Shown here: positions 9,081-19,600 of the stretch, in pieces
How the letters are laid out: every line of letters begins with the position of its first letter
Position numbering within the stretch: position 1 is the stretch's first letter
Assembly (NCBI GenBank): GCA_015068655.1
Contig: SVKC01000002.1
Coordinates: 1-64,000, forward strand
Length of the DNA: 64,000 bases
DNA from: Oscillospiraceae bacterium
GTDB taxonomy: Bacteria; Bacillota; Clostridia; Monoglobales; Monoglobaceae
Direction: 5' to 3'
The notes under the pieces: model-generated
Seen by the model: only the letters and a program-made list of their open reading frames with translations
What the model was told of the DNA's origin: nothing
The model's database searches: none
Program-made: the position numbers and the translations under genes

Positions 9081-9911
9081 TTAATATCCCGCTTGTAAAA
9101 ACGCAATTGATTCATCAAGCACTTCAATGCCAACCTGATTATACGTGCTGATTTCAATGCTTAATCGTCCATCAAAACCATCCTTGACAATCGTTGTCAA
9201 TAATTCTTTCAAAGGAAGAAATCCCTTGCCGAGAGCACATCCCTCAAGACAGGCAACACCGTTTTTCTTAATGGTTCCATTTTCATCCTTAACCCAGTCC
9301 TTGAAATGAAAATGTCTGATTCTGTCACGCAGAGTATTATACATTTCCCAAACATCCTCATCAACCACATAGGAGTTGGCTGTATCAAGAACAAAATCCA
9401 AACCCGGCACATTATCCAGAATATATTTAATATCTTCCGTCCTTGAATCAACTCTTTCCAAAGAGCTTCTGTTTTCAAATGACAATCCAACGCCAATCTT
9501 CTTTGCATAGTCAACAAGAAGACCATAGCCTTCAATCGTCAAGTCACGCAGTTCATTAAACTCCTGCTGATTTTTTGCAGGCTCAGTCATTGGTGAAAGC
9601 ATCATATCACCAATTCCATATTTGGACATCTGTTCCATGTATTCTTTTAAAATACAAATATTCTTTTCTCTTTCTTCCTTGTCACGGGCAGCAAAATTAT
9701 TGCCTATAATCAGGCTTCCGGGCTTCATACCACTCAACTCATAATATTTCATATATTCATCCAGTGGATACAAGTCAAAAAACGAACCGATAATATCGGA
9801 ATATTCCATACCCTTCTCCCTGTAATATTTAAATCCCTCAACAGGATTTTCAAACAGATTTTCCCGTGCCTGCATCAATATATTGTGTGAAAAACTTGAA
9901 ATGTGTAACAT
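9081..9911 (-). CDS. Sugar phosphate isomerase/epimerase-like TIM barrel (AP endonuclease 2 fold)
   Basis: 276 aa. The divalent-metal ligands of the xylose-isomerase-like family are visible along the barrel: Glu in GLSFENRS, Asp in FVLDTANS, His in HFHFKDW and Glu in LSIEIST. GAGG-type ribosome site (AAGGAGG). Such proteins are sugar epimerases, keto-isomerases or, when paired with Gfo oxidoreductases, lyases acting on 3-keto glycosides. It lies between the metallo-hydrolase and LmbE genes. The second TIM barrel at 10772 is more divergent, so the two probably act at different steps. Confidence 0.8.
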   Translation of the reverse strand: MLHISSFSHNILMQARENLFENPVEGFKYYREKGMEYSDIIGSFFDLYPLDEYMKYYELSGMKPGSLIIGNNFAARDKEEREKNICILKEYMEQMSKYGIGDMMLSPMTEPAKNQQEFNELRDLTIEGYGLLVDYAKKIGVGLSFENRSSLERVDSRTEDIKYILDNVPGLDFVLDTANSYVVDEDVWEMYNTLRDRIRHFHFKDWVKDENGTIKKNGVACLEGCALGKGFLPLKELLTTIVKDGFDGRLSIEISTYNQVGIEVLDESIAFLQAGY

Positions 9912-9923
9912 GAAATAACCTCC

Positions 9924-10751
9924 TTATTCTATTTCAACTGTAAATCCATCGTATGCAACCAAAAAGCCGTGCTTCCCAACCTGATTTTCCAGCTTATGCT
10001 GAATAGGTCCTCCGTTATGTGAAAAATGATTTATAACCTTAATAGTTTTATCATTAACCGCACCGATTTCCTTCAGTTTTTTAACCAGCCTAAGATTATT
10101 TTCAATTCCCATATGCACATCATTGTCAGAAGTGGGAATATTAACGCAAGTGCAATCAAGAGTGACAAAATCAAAGAAGATTTTGTTATTCTCAATATAT
10201 TCAAAAACTTCGTCAAAAAAATATCCCGTATCGTGTGCATAAAGAATTGTCTTGTCATCTTCTCTGATTATATAAATCAATCCCCCGCCATTTGCGGGAT
10301 TGTGCCTTGCCGTCAATGGTGTCACCCTGTAATTTCCAACATTCACTTCTTCAAAGGGCTTCAATTGATGCACAGAAACCTCTGTGCAATCATCAAGAAA
10401 TCCTTCAAGCTCTTGATATACTTTTTCACCGCAAAACACATCAAGCATGGGTACACGCATATTGTGAGCATAAGGAACGCCTCGATGCTGAAGCTCCTCA
10501 GGATAAAAATGGTCGCCGTGGTTGTGGGTTATGAGCAGATTTGCGATTTTGTCACCCTCAATTCCGTTACACAGAAAATGGCTGTATGTATCAGCAGGCA
10601 AATCAATAAGCAAATCATCATTTATCAGCGTCTGCGATCTTGTTCTTATGTTTTTACCACCAAGATGCCTTGCCTCAGAACAATACTCGCAATTACAAAA
10701 CACACCGGGACATCCCTCTGCCGCTGCAGTACCTAAAAACTTTATTTTCAT
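9924..10751 (-). CDS. MBL-fold metallo-hydrolase, PhnP-like
   Basis: 275 aa. It has the metallo-beta-lactamase zinc motif HNHGDH at residues 76-81, further histidines (TARHNP) and aspartates (AHDTGY, VTLDCT). An N-terminal cysteine cluster (C14, C19, C21, C24) resembles the structural zinc site of PhnP phosphodiesterases. PhnP cleaves cyclic ribosyl phosphates; here, among sugar enzymes, it may open a lactone or a cyclic phosphate. Start ATG follows GGGAGG. The downstream TIM barrel begins 12 bp after its stop. Confidence 0.8.
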   Translation of the reverse strand: MKIKFLGTAAAEGCPGVFCNCEYCSEARHLGGKNIRTRSQTLINDDLLIDLPADTYSHFLCNGIEGDKIANLLITHNHGDHFYPEELQHRGVPYAHNMRVPMLDVFCGEKVYQELEGFLDDCTEVSVHQLKPFEEVNVGNYRVTPLTARHNPANGGGLIYIIREDDKTILYAHDTGYFFDEVFEYIENNKIFFDFVTLDCTCVNIPTSDNDVHMGIENNLRLVKKLKEIGAVNDKTIKVINHFSHNGGPIQHKLENQVGKHGFLVAYDGFTVEIE

Positions 10752-10771
10752 GGGTTTCCTCCCTGAACCAT

Positions 10772-11590
10772 TTACAGTTCATTCCAAATATCTGCAATAA
10801 ACTTAATTGCTTCTTTATTGTCTTTTATTCTCTGTTCTTTATCTGCAATTTCACGTTCAAGAGTAAAGGGGCCGTCATAGCCAACAGCCTTGAGCTTTTT
10901 CAGTAAAATCGGGAAATTAACGCTGCCCTCACCGACCTTTGTCTGCTTGCCGTTTTTTCTTCCGCAAACAGGGGGCACAGCATCCTTGATGTGAACACCT
11001 CGCACATACTTTCCGAATACATCCATTGCATCAACAGGATTGCCTTTTCCGTAACCGATGAGATTAGCAGGGTCAAGGTTCACTCCCATGTTGCCTGTAT
11101 TCACATCCTCAAATGTTCTCAGCAAGGTCATTGGTGTTTCCTGACCTGTTTCAAACAGAAAATGCTGATTGTTTGCCGCACAGTGATTGCCAATCATTCT
11201 GAGATACGGAATCAGACTGTTGTATTCTGCGCTGAGAGGATTTTCGGGTATAAAACCAACATGAGTAATAATATCCTCAACACCAAGCTTTTTTGCAAAA
11301 TCTGAGCCTAACATCATTGATTTTACTCTTTCAGCACGGGTGGAAACGGGCACCAGTCCCAAAGTTTCATAACCGTCATAAGAATTCCAGACAGCCCAGC
11401 CGGGCCAGAAGCACCAAAGTGCCGAAATTTCAAGATTATACTTATCACAAAGCCTTTTTGCCAGCTCCACCTGTTCATCTGTCAAGTTTTCAGGTGTGCA
11501 ATATACCCTCAATTGAATTGTGGAAACCCCGGTTTCGTGAGCTTCAGCAAATTCTTCCTCCAAAAAACCTATAATTGAACCGAATTTCAT
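10772..11590 (-). CDS. Sugar phosphate isomerase/epimerase-like TIM barrel
   Basis: 272 aa. Metal-binding motifs of the xylose-isomerase-like superfamily are present: FLFETGQET, GVNLDPANL, GVHIKDA and TLERE. These match the protein at 39952 closely (IETGPET, VNLDPANL, HAKDG, TIERE), so the two are probable paralogues serving separate operons. It lies directly downstream of the Gfo oxidoreductase at 11608, with a 17-bp gap, a pairing repeated at 38900/39952. Confidence 0.8.
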   Translation of the reverse strand: MKFGSIIGFLEEEFAEAHETGVSTIQLRVYCTPENLTDEQVELAKRLCDKYNLEISALWCFWPGWAVWNSYDGYETLGLVPVSTRAERVKSMMLGSDFAKKLGVEDIITHVGFIPENPLSAEYNSLIPYLRMIGNHCAANNQHFLFETGQETPMTLLRTFEDVNTGNMGVNLDPANLIGYGKGNPVDAMDVFGKYVRGVHIKDAVPPVCGRKNGKQTKVGEGSVNFPILLKKLKAVGYDGPFTLEREIADKEQRIKDNKEAIKFIADIWNEL

Positions 11591-11607
11591 AGCTAAAAAC
11601 CTCTTTT

Positions 11608-12612
11608 CTAAAGCTTTACCTTTTCATTTGTCTCAACTGATTTCATTTCAGCAAAAACCATCTCAATTGATTGCATTGTGCTTTCAGCCGGCACAATGAG
11701 ATTGGGCTTGTTTTCAATAATGCATTCAATAAAATGCTTCATTTCAGCATCATAGCCCGAATAGGTTGCATCGCACTCTATTTCTGTCATTTCGCCGTCC
11801 TCGGGATAAACAACAACACCTTTATCGCCTGTTACAAGAACAGCTTTTTCAAATTGTGCAAACAAGGTTGGTTTGAAGCCATAGCAATTGGGCATACTCC
11901 AGTCACCGGTAACACGAATGATTGCATCATTATCATAGAAGAAACGGCTTGTTATGCAATCAAATCCTGCAATTTTGTGTATGGCTTCCGACTGTACCGA
12001 ATTGGGACGTCCAAGCATATAATTGAGAAAATCCACATCATGAACATGGAGGTCCAACGCCGCACCACCACTTTTTTCAAAGTCCATATACCAGTTTTCC
12101 CAACCCCAAACAGGCGGAAAACCATAGCGGTTTAATTCCAATCTCAAAAGCTTTCCATACTTGCCGCTGTCACAAGCCTCTTTAAGAATTTTATATCTCA
12201 AATTAAATCTGACACACTGACCAATCGCCAGTTGCTTTCCGTTACGTTCTGCTGCCGCAATCATTTCCTGACATTCAGCTACTGTTCTCGCCATTGGCTT
12301 TTCACAAAAAACATGAGCACCCTTATCAAGAGCCATAATTGAATATTTTGCATGAAGATATGTGGGCAATGCAACAACCACAAGATCAAATTTTTCATCG
12401 TTTAGCATTTTCTCGGCATCTGTATACAGCTTATACGAGGAAACATCAAACTCTTTCCCCTTGCCCTGATTGGTGTCTGTTGCTTTTGTAAACTTTTCTT
12501 CGTTTACATCGCATATGGCAACAAGCTCAACATTTTCATTATTAATCAAATTGGAAAAATGAATTTGTCCCAATCCACCAAAACCTATAATTCCGCATTT
12601 TAATTTTGACAT
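11608..12612 (-). CDS. Gfo/Idh/MocA-family oxidoreductase
   Basis: 334 aa. Rossmann motif CGIIGFGGLGQIH at the N-terminus, EKPMA near residue 105, and the C-terminal substrate domain with GGAALDLHVHDVDF. GGACGGAGAG precedes the ATG. It follows the GH31 glycosidase by 20 bp and precedes a TIM barrel by 17 bp. Probable role: NAD-linked oxidation or reduction of a sugar released by, or presented to, the GH31 enzyme. Close in motif to the oxidoreductase at 7161. Confidence 0.85.
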   Translation of the reverse strand: MSKLKCGIIGFGGLGQIHFSNLINNENVELVAICDVNEEKFTKATDTNQGKGKEFDVSSYKLYTDAEKMLNDEKFDLVVVALPTYLHAKYSIMALDKGAHVFCEKPMARTVAECQEMIAAAERNGKQLAIGQCVRFNLRYKILKEACDSGKYGKLLRLELNRYGFPPVWGWENWYMDFEKSGGAALDLHVHDVDFLNYMLGRPNSVQSEAIHKIAGFDCITSRFFYDNDAIIRVTGDWSMPNCYGFKPTLFAQFEKAVLVTGDKGVVVYPEDGEMTEIECDATYSGYDAEMKHFIECIIENKPNLIVPAESTMQSIEMVFAEMKSVETNEKVKL

Positions 12613-12632
12613 AATATCTCTCCGTCCTTTTT

Positions 12633-14858
12633 TTAAATTAATATTTCACAAATATTATCTTTACCTCGCATATCTTCAGCAATTGAAAAACAAGCTGTTT
12701 TTTTCACGTCATCATAAGCAAAATCAATCGTTTCGCCGTCAACGGTCACTTTTTTCGGTTTTTGAATTTGATATAAAATCACGTCAAATCCCTTTTCCTT
12801 GGGTAAATCAATATTTTCGCCATTTGGAACAACTCGTTTTTTCACCTGAACAGTCAAACCTTTTTCCGAAAGGTCTGAAACCGAAATCTCTGTCTTGCCG
12901 TAAGCTCCGTTCATATAATCATAAGTAACTCCGTCATCCTCAATCAGCTCAAAGCGTGCGGCCTCTCCGGGGAAAATATGGATTGTATATTTATCCTTAC
13001 TTTCCTCATCCAGATAAGCCTTCGGAGCCTGTGTGACAATAACCGAACCCTCTTTGGCAAACAAAGCACCGCCTTTTCCTTGGGGAATCTTATAATCCAG
13101 AGTTCTTCCGCCTTCAACAACATCGCCCGTGAACCAGTCATACCACCGTCCATCAGGAAGGGTCAGGTGCATATCAAAAGCCCCCACAAGCAGGCTGTCA
13201 CCAAGCATATACATATTCAGCACATCGTCAAACTCAGGCACATCTTCATAAACAAGGGACAAGGGTCTTGCAACAGCAAGTCCTGTTTTTGACGCATAAT
13301 GCGCCATAGAATAAAGGTACGGGAACAAAGAGGAACGAAGCTCAGAGTATTCCCGAATCATTGTTTCCTTTTCCTTGCCCAAAAACCACGGATGCTGCCA
13401 GTTTCGCCACGCATTGATTTGTGACCATGGCATCAGAAAACCAAAATGTATTCCCTCAGGATATGTAATATCCAAATCGCACGAGGCATTTGAATGACCG
13501 CAAAAAGCCATATTCATAACATAAGGAACAGTGTCCGTACCGCCGCCTGTGTCACCCGCCCAGGTTGCGGCATACTGCTGTGTTCCTGCATAAAGGCTTG
13601 GCGTATATATAAGCGCACGCTGACCCGTATGCTCCGTATATCCCTGCTGCATTTGTTTTGCATAGATAACAGGATATAAATTGTGAATTTCGTCATCATG
13701 ATATTTCCCTGCCCACAATCTGTCGGGATGGGTCATAACCTGAAGTGCTCCGTCAAGCTTGAAGCCTGCCGCACCCTGTTCAACAAACTTTTTAAGATGT
13801 TCAAACCACGGCTCGGACGGAACAGTTACCTTGTCCATTATCACTGCATTTCCGGCAAAATGGTCATCAACAATTTCTGCCCCCGCCATTGAACGGGTTT
13901 CTTCCTTTGTCTCAGCCTTTTGCCCCTCCTCGTACCAGAACAAGTCATAATCACAGCAAAGCCACAAGGATAATTTAAAACCCAACTGCCTCAGGTTAAA
14001 GAAAAAGGACCAGTCACCATTATAGTTTTCGGGCTTCCAGTATGGCAGATAAAACTTTTCAGGGTTCCACCTTTTGTTTACACTGTAATCATAATGGGTC
14101 TCCATCCAGCTGGGTTCAAGTCCCATAATGTCACAGGGGATTTCTCTGTCCCTGAAGGAAAGACAGTTCTGCAGAAGGTCTCTTGCCCCCTCCTCCTCGT
14201 TGCACACAAAGGTGAGCCCGTATGCATAACGGGGAAGCATTATGGGTTTTCCCGAAATATCCGTATAAAGATTTATGATTTCCTTCATGGAATCCCCAAG
14301 GAATATGTAAAAATCAACATTTCCCTTTTCGGCATTTATCATAACCTCATGGGGATTTGTCTTTCCCAAATCATAGGTATGTTTGTATGTGCAGTTGACC
14401 AGAATCCCCCAGCCCTCTGCACTCACAAGGAAGGGAATGGGGCCGTAGGTAACAACATTTTCAACCCACATGGTCGCTGTTCTGCCACGCTTCATAATGT
14501 GTTTTCTGGTTTCATCACCAAGCCCGAATAATCTCTCTGTTTTTGTAATGGGAATTGAAAGTGAGAACCCTTCCCGGTTCAGGGAAACGCCAACCTCCAA
14601 TTGACGCTTTGAGCCCTTGAATCTGAGACTTCCCTCTTTTTCTTCAATTTCCAGCGTATATCCTGAATCAGAAATTACAGTATTTTCCTTTGATTCATCA
14701 ACAGTATAAAGGCTCGTTTCATCCGTGCCCTTCAAAACACCGTATTTATTCAACAGAGACACTCCATAATCATTTGTTTTCGATGCACAAACGTGAAACA
14801 CTCCGTTTTCAGGCATGGAGACCTTCATAAAACCGTCTGAAAAGCTCTGCTCGTACAA
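12633..14858 (-). CDS. Glycoside hydrolase family 31 (alpha-xylosidase/alpha-glucosidase type)
   Basis: 741 aa, no signal peptide, so cytosolic. The GH31 nucleophile is Asp369 in GFKLDG, and the acid/base is Asp436 in WAGDTGG. An N-terminal galactose-mutarotase-like beta domain (about 1-200), the catalytic barrel (about 205-560) and a C-terminal beta domain follow the family order. It starts at a TTG with GGAGGG six bases upstream. GH31 enzymes remove alpha-linked xylose, glucose or galactose with retention. Family context (xyloglucan or pectic side chains) makes alpha-xylosidase plausible. It leads the cytosolic enzyme block of the locus. Confidence 0.9.
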   Translation of the reverse strand: MYEQSFSDGFMKVSMPENGVFHVCASKTNDYGVSLLNKYGVLKGTDETSLYTVDESKENTVISDSGYTLEIEEKEGSLRFKGSKRQLEVGVSLNREGFSLSIPITKTERLFGLGDETRKHIMKRGRTATMWVENVVTYGPIPFLVSAEGWGILVNCTYKHTYDLGKTNPHEVMINAEKGNVDFYIFLGDSMKEIINLYTDISGKPIMLPRYAYGLTFVCNEEEGARDLLQNCLSFRDREIPCDIMGLEPSWMETHYDYSVNKRWNPEKFYLPYWKPENYNGDWSFFFNLRQLGFKLSLWLCCDYDLFWYEEGQKAETKEETRSMAGAEIVDDHFAGNAVIMDKVTVPSEPWFEHLKKFVEQGAAGFKLDGALQVMTHPDRLWAGKYHDDEIHNLYPVIYAKQMQQGYTEHTGQRALIYTPSLYAGTQQYAATWAGDTGGGTDTVPYVMNMAFCGHSNASCDLDITYPEGIHFGFLMPWSQINAWRNWQHPWFLGKEKETMIREYSELRSSLFPYLYSMAHYASKTGLAVARPLSLVYEDVPEFDDVLNMYMLGDSLLVGAFDMHLTLPDGRWYDWFTGDVVEGGRTLDYKIPQGKGGALFAKEGSVIVTQAPKAYLDEESKDKYTIHIFPGEAARFELIEDDGVTYDYMNGAYGKTEISVSDLSEKGLTVQVKKRVVPNGENIDLPKEKGFDVILYQIQKPKKVTVDGETIDFAYDDVKKTACFSIAEDMRGKDNICEILI

Positions 14859-14885
14859 CGGTATCCCTCCTCTTTTTTTACATAA

Positions 14886-16610
14886 TTAGTTAACAAGTAT
14901 AAGATGAAGCATTTTTGCACACTGCGCCCTTGAAAGCAAGTCTTTTGGTGCAAAGCATCCGTCACCCACGCCGTTGATAATGCCTTTTGCATACATATAA
15001 TCAACAGCCGTCTTTGCATAATCGCTGATTGATGCATAATCTACAAAATTTGCTGTTGTTGATGCACTCTCAGGGTTAATTGCACGGTAAAGGATTGTTG
15101 CTGCATCCTGTCTGCTGATTGGTGCATCAGGGTTAAAGCTGCCCTTTTCATCACCTTTAATCAATCCGTGTGCTGCAGCTATGCTCACAACCTCCGCATA
15201 CCATGCATCGGATGAAACATCATCAAAATACTTTTTATTATTTGCTTCGTCCTTTAAATCAAGTCCAAAAACAAGCATTTTCACCAGCTCCGCACGGGTA
15301 ACGTGGTCGTTTGGTGCAAAGGTCGTTGAGTTTCTGCCCGAAACAACTCCCTTTGAATACAAATAGAAAATTGCACTTTCAGCCCATGGAACGTCTTCAA
15401 TATCAGTAAACATCATCGCCGAGGAAGGCGTGCCCGAGGTATCAGCACCAATATATACCGGCGTGTTGCTTCCACCGCGACCTCCACCGCCACCGCCCGA
15501 GGATGAACCGCCCTTATCCGACGAGCTTAATGCATCCTCAATGGCATCATTAACCGCATCCTCAAACAGCTTAATACTGCTGTATGATTCACCTGCAACA
15601 TCAGCGCAAACAGCGTTCTGCTTTGTTGTGCCAAGCTTGTTCCACGCACTGTAATCAACTCTTGTCAAAAGCTTTGGGAACTCATTCAGAACATTTCGAA
15701 CAGCATACTGATTTGAATCCTCAATTGTCTGAAGAATTGCCTGATGTTTCATCAAAATGCTCAGCTCCCTCATACTGCTTGCCGAATCCATGCTGTCCCT
15801 TCTTGCAAGATAAGCGCCTGTGCTCAGAATACCCTCAAAATACGAGGTCATTTCAGCTTCATCAGCCTCAGTATCCTCATCATCCGCAGTCAGACCGTAT
15901 TGCTCCTTGTTCGTATCAAACCATTCTTTCAGTTCCGAAGCCGAATCAAGTTCAAAAAAGTCAGCCAGTACCATAGCTTCCTTATATTGCTCATTGAATT
16001 CTTTGATTGCCTTTTGAATCAGCTCACATTTTTCGGGAGTGTTGTAATCCTCAGGCAATGCATAACGCCTTGTCATAAGATTGCGCACAGCAATTTCTTC
16101 ACTTGAATCAGACAAATCATCAAATTCATCAATGTCAATTCCAAGTGCGTCCTCATATGTATGAATATGCTCAACAAAGGCCGTATCATCCTCTGCCGCC
16201 AAAGCCTCTTCCAGCTTTTCCATTGCTTCAAGGCGATTATCAGCACCAAAGAAATCATAGGTTGTTGAAGTACACCACTCCACATAAGCGGCAGAAACAG
16301 TAATATTCAGCGTTCCGCCCGTTGTTGATGCATTCAGTCCTACAGGAGAGAATTCAAAGGGAACACCCTCCGCTGTGCTTCCAACTGCAAAGGTCTCAGA
16401 AGCGCCAATAATCTCTCCGTCCTTCTCAATGCACAGGGTCATGGGAATTCTGTCACGCTGACTCTTTATAACCCCGCTCACAACAATTGAATTATCCTCC
16501 GCACTGAATTCAACAGGGTTCAGGACAAGGTTCTCCGATGCAAAACCGCAAATTGAGGTAACATTCAGAATAACCAACAAGCTTACAATAATAGAAATAA
16601 ATCTTTTCAA
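14886..16610 (-). CDS. Secreted surface protein with three C-terminal SLH domains
   Basis: 574 aa. Signal peptide residues 1-24, an all-beta N-terminal segment to about 120, then a charged, probably helical region (about 125-360) without a recognised fold. A glycine-serine linker lies at 362-383 and three S-layer homology domains at about 401-450, 461-510 and 520-571. SLH repeats bind pyruvylated secondary wall polymer, so the protein is held on the cell wall with the N-terminal part outward. TTG start after GGAGG. Probably a glycan-binding or structural partner of the other surface proteins in the locus. Confidence 0.8.
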   Translation of the reverse strand: MKRFISIIVSLLVILNVTSICGFASENLVLNPVEFSAEDNSIVVSGVIKSQRDRIPMTLCIEKDGEIIGASETFAVGSTAEGVPFEFSPVGLNASTTGGTLNITVSAAYVEWCTSTTYDFFGADNRLEAMEKLEEALAAEDDTAFVEHIHTYEDALGIDIDEFDDLSDSSEEIAVRNLMTRRYALPEDYNTPEKCELIQKAIKEFNEQYKEAMVLADFFELDSASELKEWFDTNKEQYGLTADDEDTEADEAEMTSYFEGILSTGAYLARRDSMDSASSMRELSILMKHQAILQTIEDSNQYAVRNVLNEFPKLLTRVDYSAWNKLGTTKQNAVCADVAGESYSSIKLFEDAVNDAIEDALSSSDKGGSSSGGGGGGRGGSNTPVYIGADTSGTPSSAMMFTDIEDVPWAESAIFYLYSKGVVSGRNSTTFAPNDHVTRAELVKMLVFGLDLKDEANNKKYFDDVSSDAWYAEVVSIAAAHGLIKGDEKGSFNPDAPISRQDAATILYRAINPESASTTANFVDYASISDYAKTAVDYMYAKGIINGVGDGCFAPKDLLSRAQCAKMLHLILVN

Positions 16611-16625
16611 AACTACCCCTCCCCC

Positions 16626-19600
16626 TTATTCTGATTTCTCGTCACGGAAAATAAATACCTGTCTGAAGGCTCTGTTTGTCAGATAACAAACAACCTTATC
16701 ATCAGGGAAAATACCATCAGCAGCCACCTGTTGAGTGTAATGATAGTTGCCCTTGTCATCCTTTGAGCAAACCACTGCACTTGCCTGAAGTCTGTTTGTT
16801 CTTACCGAATCATTTCCGCATTTTATGCGCATAAAGCCGTCTTCAATAACCTCAACTGTACCATGTGTGATGCCTCCCATATCTCCTATTTCATAAAAAA
16901 ATGCCTCATCATGGAGCATTGCGCCAAAGCCTGCAGCATTTGTTGCCGCACCGTCAGGCAAATATACAAGCTTAACATCCGTAACCCTTGATTTTGTCAG
17001 AACAGGCTGTATAATATCCCCTTGCTTCAGGGAGTCAATCAAAGCCTTCAGATTACCTGTATCCTTTTCGGGCACAATTTCGTACTGTATTGTGCTTGTG
17101 GGTGTAACACCACAAAGGACTCTGCTCACCACACCGTCGTCATTTATTGATGATATAATCTCCTCAAAAACAATTGGTTCAACTGCCGTACCGATGCCCT
17201 TGCTGTAGCCCGGTGCCAGAAGCAAATCTGCAACAATGGAATCACGCTTGAAGGTATATGGTGTGCCGAAAACAGTTTCGTCAACACCATCAACACCTGC
17301 AATAAAGCCATAGTTGTCTTCATTGTTATCTGCCGTCAGGGCAAGGGTTTTGATGCTGCTTCTGTACGGATGAATGTATTCCCAGTCCGTATTAATAAGA
17401 ATACTGCCGAATGTCCACCAGCTTTGACCTTCATCAAGCTTTGTCAGAACGTCGTCCTCGGTTTCCCGACCGGTCAGCTCGGTGTCAATCATACAAAGAC
17501 GATTCTGGGAGTCAACCTCATACAAAACGGGAGTTTTCACAGGTACATTTGCAATGCCCACAAATTCGCCCTTTCCGTTATAGAACTCAAGGGGCTTTTT
17601 GATGCTTACACCGTCTGCTTTAATCACATCCGAGCATTGAAAAACCTCCATATTGTTATTCTCGGTCAGAATTCTTACTTTCACATCATCCGAAAATGCT
17701 TCGCCATCAACCGCCGCAGCCATAAACAAGCCAATCTTACTGCTTCTTGCAGATGCAATCTTATATGTAACAATACGGTTATATGCATTCAGATAGAAAT
17801 CTGCCTGCAGACCAACGTAAATATCTTCGTCACATTCCTCTGCACATTTATATTCCATGCCGTCAATAACAATAATGTCACCTTTGAGCATTTCAACGGT
17901 TCCGCTGACAATTCTCCGGTCAGCAATAACACGTGTCAGCGGTTCTTCGGTTTTGTTTGCACTTCGGTAAACCGTCAGAACATCGCCAATGGTCAAAACG
18001 GTAATCTTTGTCTGACTTCCGTTTTTGAACAGAAACACTCTGCCATCTTCGGTATCAAGAACAAAACCTGTTTCCTCATCAAGAATTTTGCCTGCACCCA
18101 ATTTTGAAATAACCATTGTTTGCGGATGGTCAATCCACACGCAGTCAAAAACTCTGTTGTTGTCATTATCAATAAGAGTGATTGTTCCAACAAAATCCGA
18201 TGCATCAACAAGAGAATTCAAGGGGCAGTCTAAAGCGATTCCGTTGTAAATAATTGCAGTTGTTGCATCAAGTCTGCATTCATATTCCTTTTCATCATCA
18301 AAATACACAATCTGCCGCTCCGAAATTTCCTCAAACTCAATTTTGTCATTTGTTTTAATCTCTTTTATAGTTGCCTTTTTGTTGGGATAAATTGCAGCAA
18401 GAACTTTTTCCTCATTCACCTCATAATAGAAGTATTCACACTCAACACCAAGCAAATCCGATGCCCTTGTGTCGCCCGCATCAAATTCAAAGCCATTGAT
18501 TGTAACGGTGTCCTTTTCCTCAATGGGAACATATAAGTCAGTGTAATAGTTGGCAGATACAACACCTTCGCCATAGAAGAAATCGGAATTGTTTTCAATG
18601 TAATTTTCCTGCGACATATAAACGATTCCCTCCTCGGTAACCATTGAGGGAACCAGGGTCTCCGCAAGGAACAAGTTGTAAAGAACCCTTGCACTTTCGC
18701 TCCTGTTCAGGCTCATTTCCGAGCTGTCAATTCCTTTGAATATTCCAAGTCTGTTTGCAATCTGCCACACCGTTGCGCCGCCGGGCAGGGTGCGGTATCC
18801 AAGAGCATTCACACAAACCGACGCCACCTCCTGCAGGGTAATAAAATCCTTTGCACGGAAGTTTCCGTCAGAATCGCCCTTTAATATTCCCAAAGAATAT
18901 AACCCCTCCAGAAGTGCCGATGCTTCATCGCCTTTTTCAACATCCAGGAAAGGTGCTATACCCGTTGCGGAATAACGTTCTGCCTCAATGATTTTGCCCA
19001 GCATTGCGGCAAACTCAATTCGTGTCACGGGTCGCATGGGTAAAAAATTTGTGCTGTCTGTCGGGAACAGACCCATCTGGGTCATCAGATTAATTTCCAT
19101 ACAATTGCTGTCATCGGAAATATCATTGAAGCTGTTCAGTCCCGACAAGGACGCAAAGCCTCTTTCCACAGCATTGGGGTCCTTGGTTTCAAGAACAATT
19201 TCCTGATAGGTGTGTATTCCCTTTTTGTTTGCAAGGCTCAAAACAACATCCCCCGAAATGGGTTCTTCAAGGGGAATGTACGCTGTCAGAACCGTATACC
19301 AGTCAAGGGGCGACATTGTTTTTGCATCAACTGTGCCCAGAAGCTTGCCGCTGCTGTTGTCAAGATGAAGCTCAAAGGAGCCTGCCTCCACAGTACCTGT
19401 TCTGAACTTCACCTGAATCATATCAGCCTGAAGACTGCCAAGGCTCACCTTATAATTAATCGTTGCACTGCCCGTTGCCTGAGCAGCACCGGTATCGGTA
19501 TACACCGCAAATCCTGCAGATTTACTGATGCAATCCGATGCCCTGACACGAATTTCATCACCGGCTTCAGCATTCACCGTGGGACATATGCTAAAAAGCA

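Noticed and set aside
10026-10736. 236-codon plus-strand frame across the MBL-fold gene
   Set aside because: Antisense to a well-defined PhnP-like gene; no start signals.
17370-18107. 245-codon frame on the plus strand opposite the 1003-aa SLH gene
   Set aside because: Shadow frame; the opposite strand has signal peptide, ribosome site and domains, and this frame has no recognisable content or start signal.
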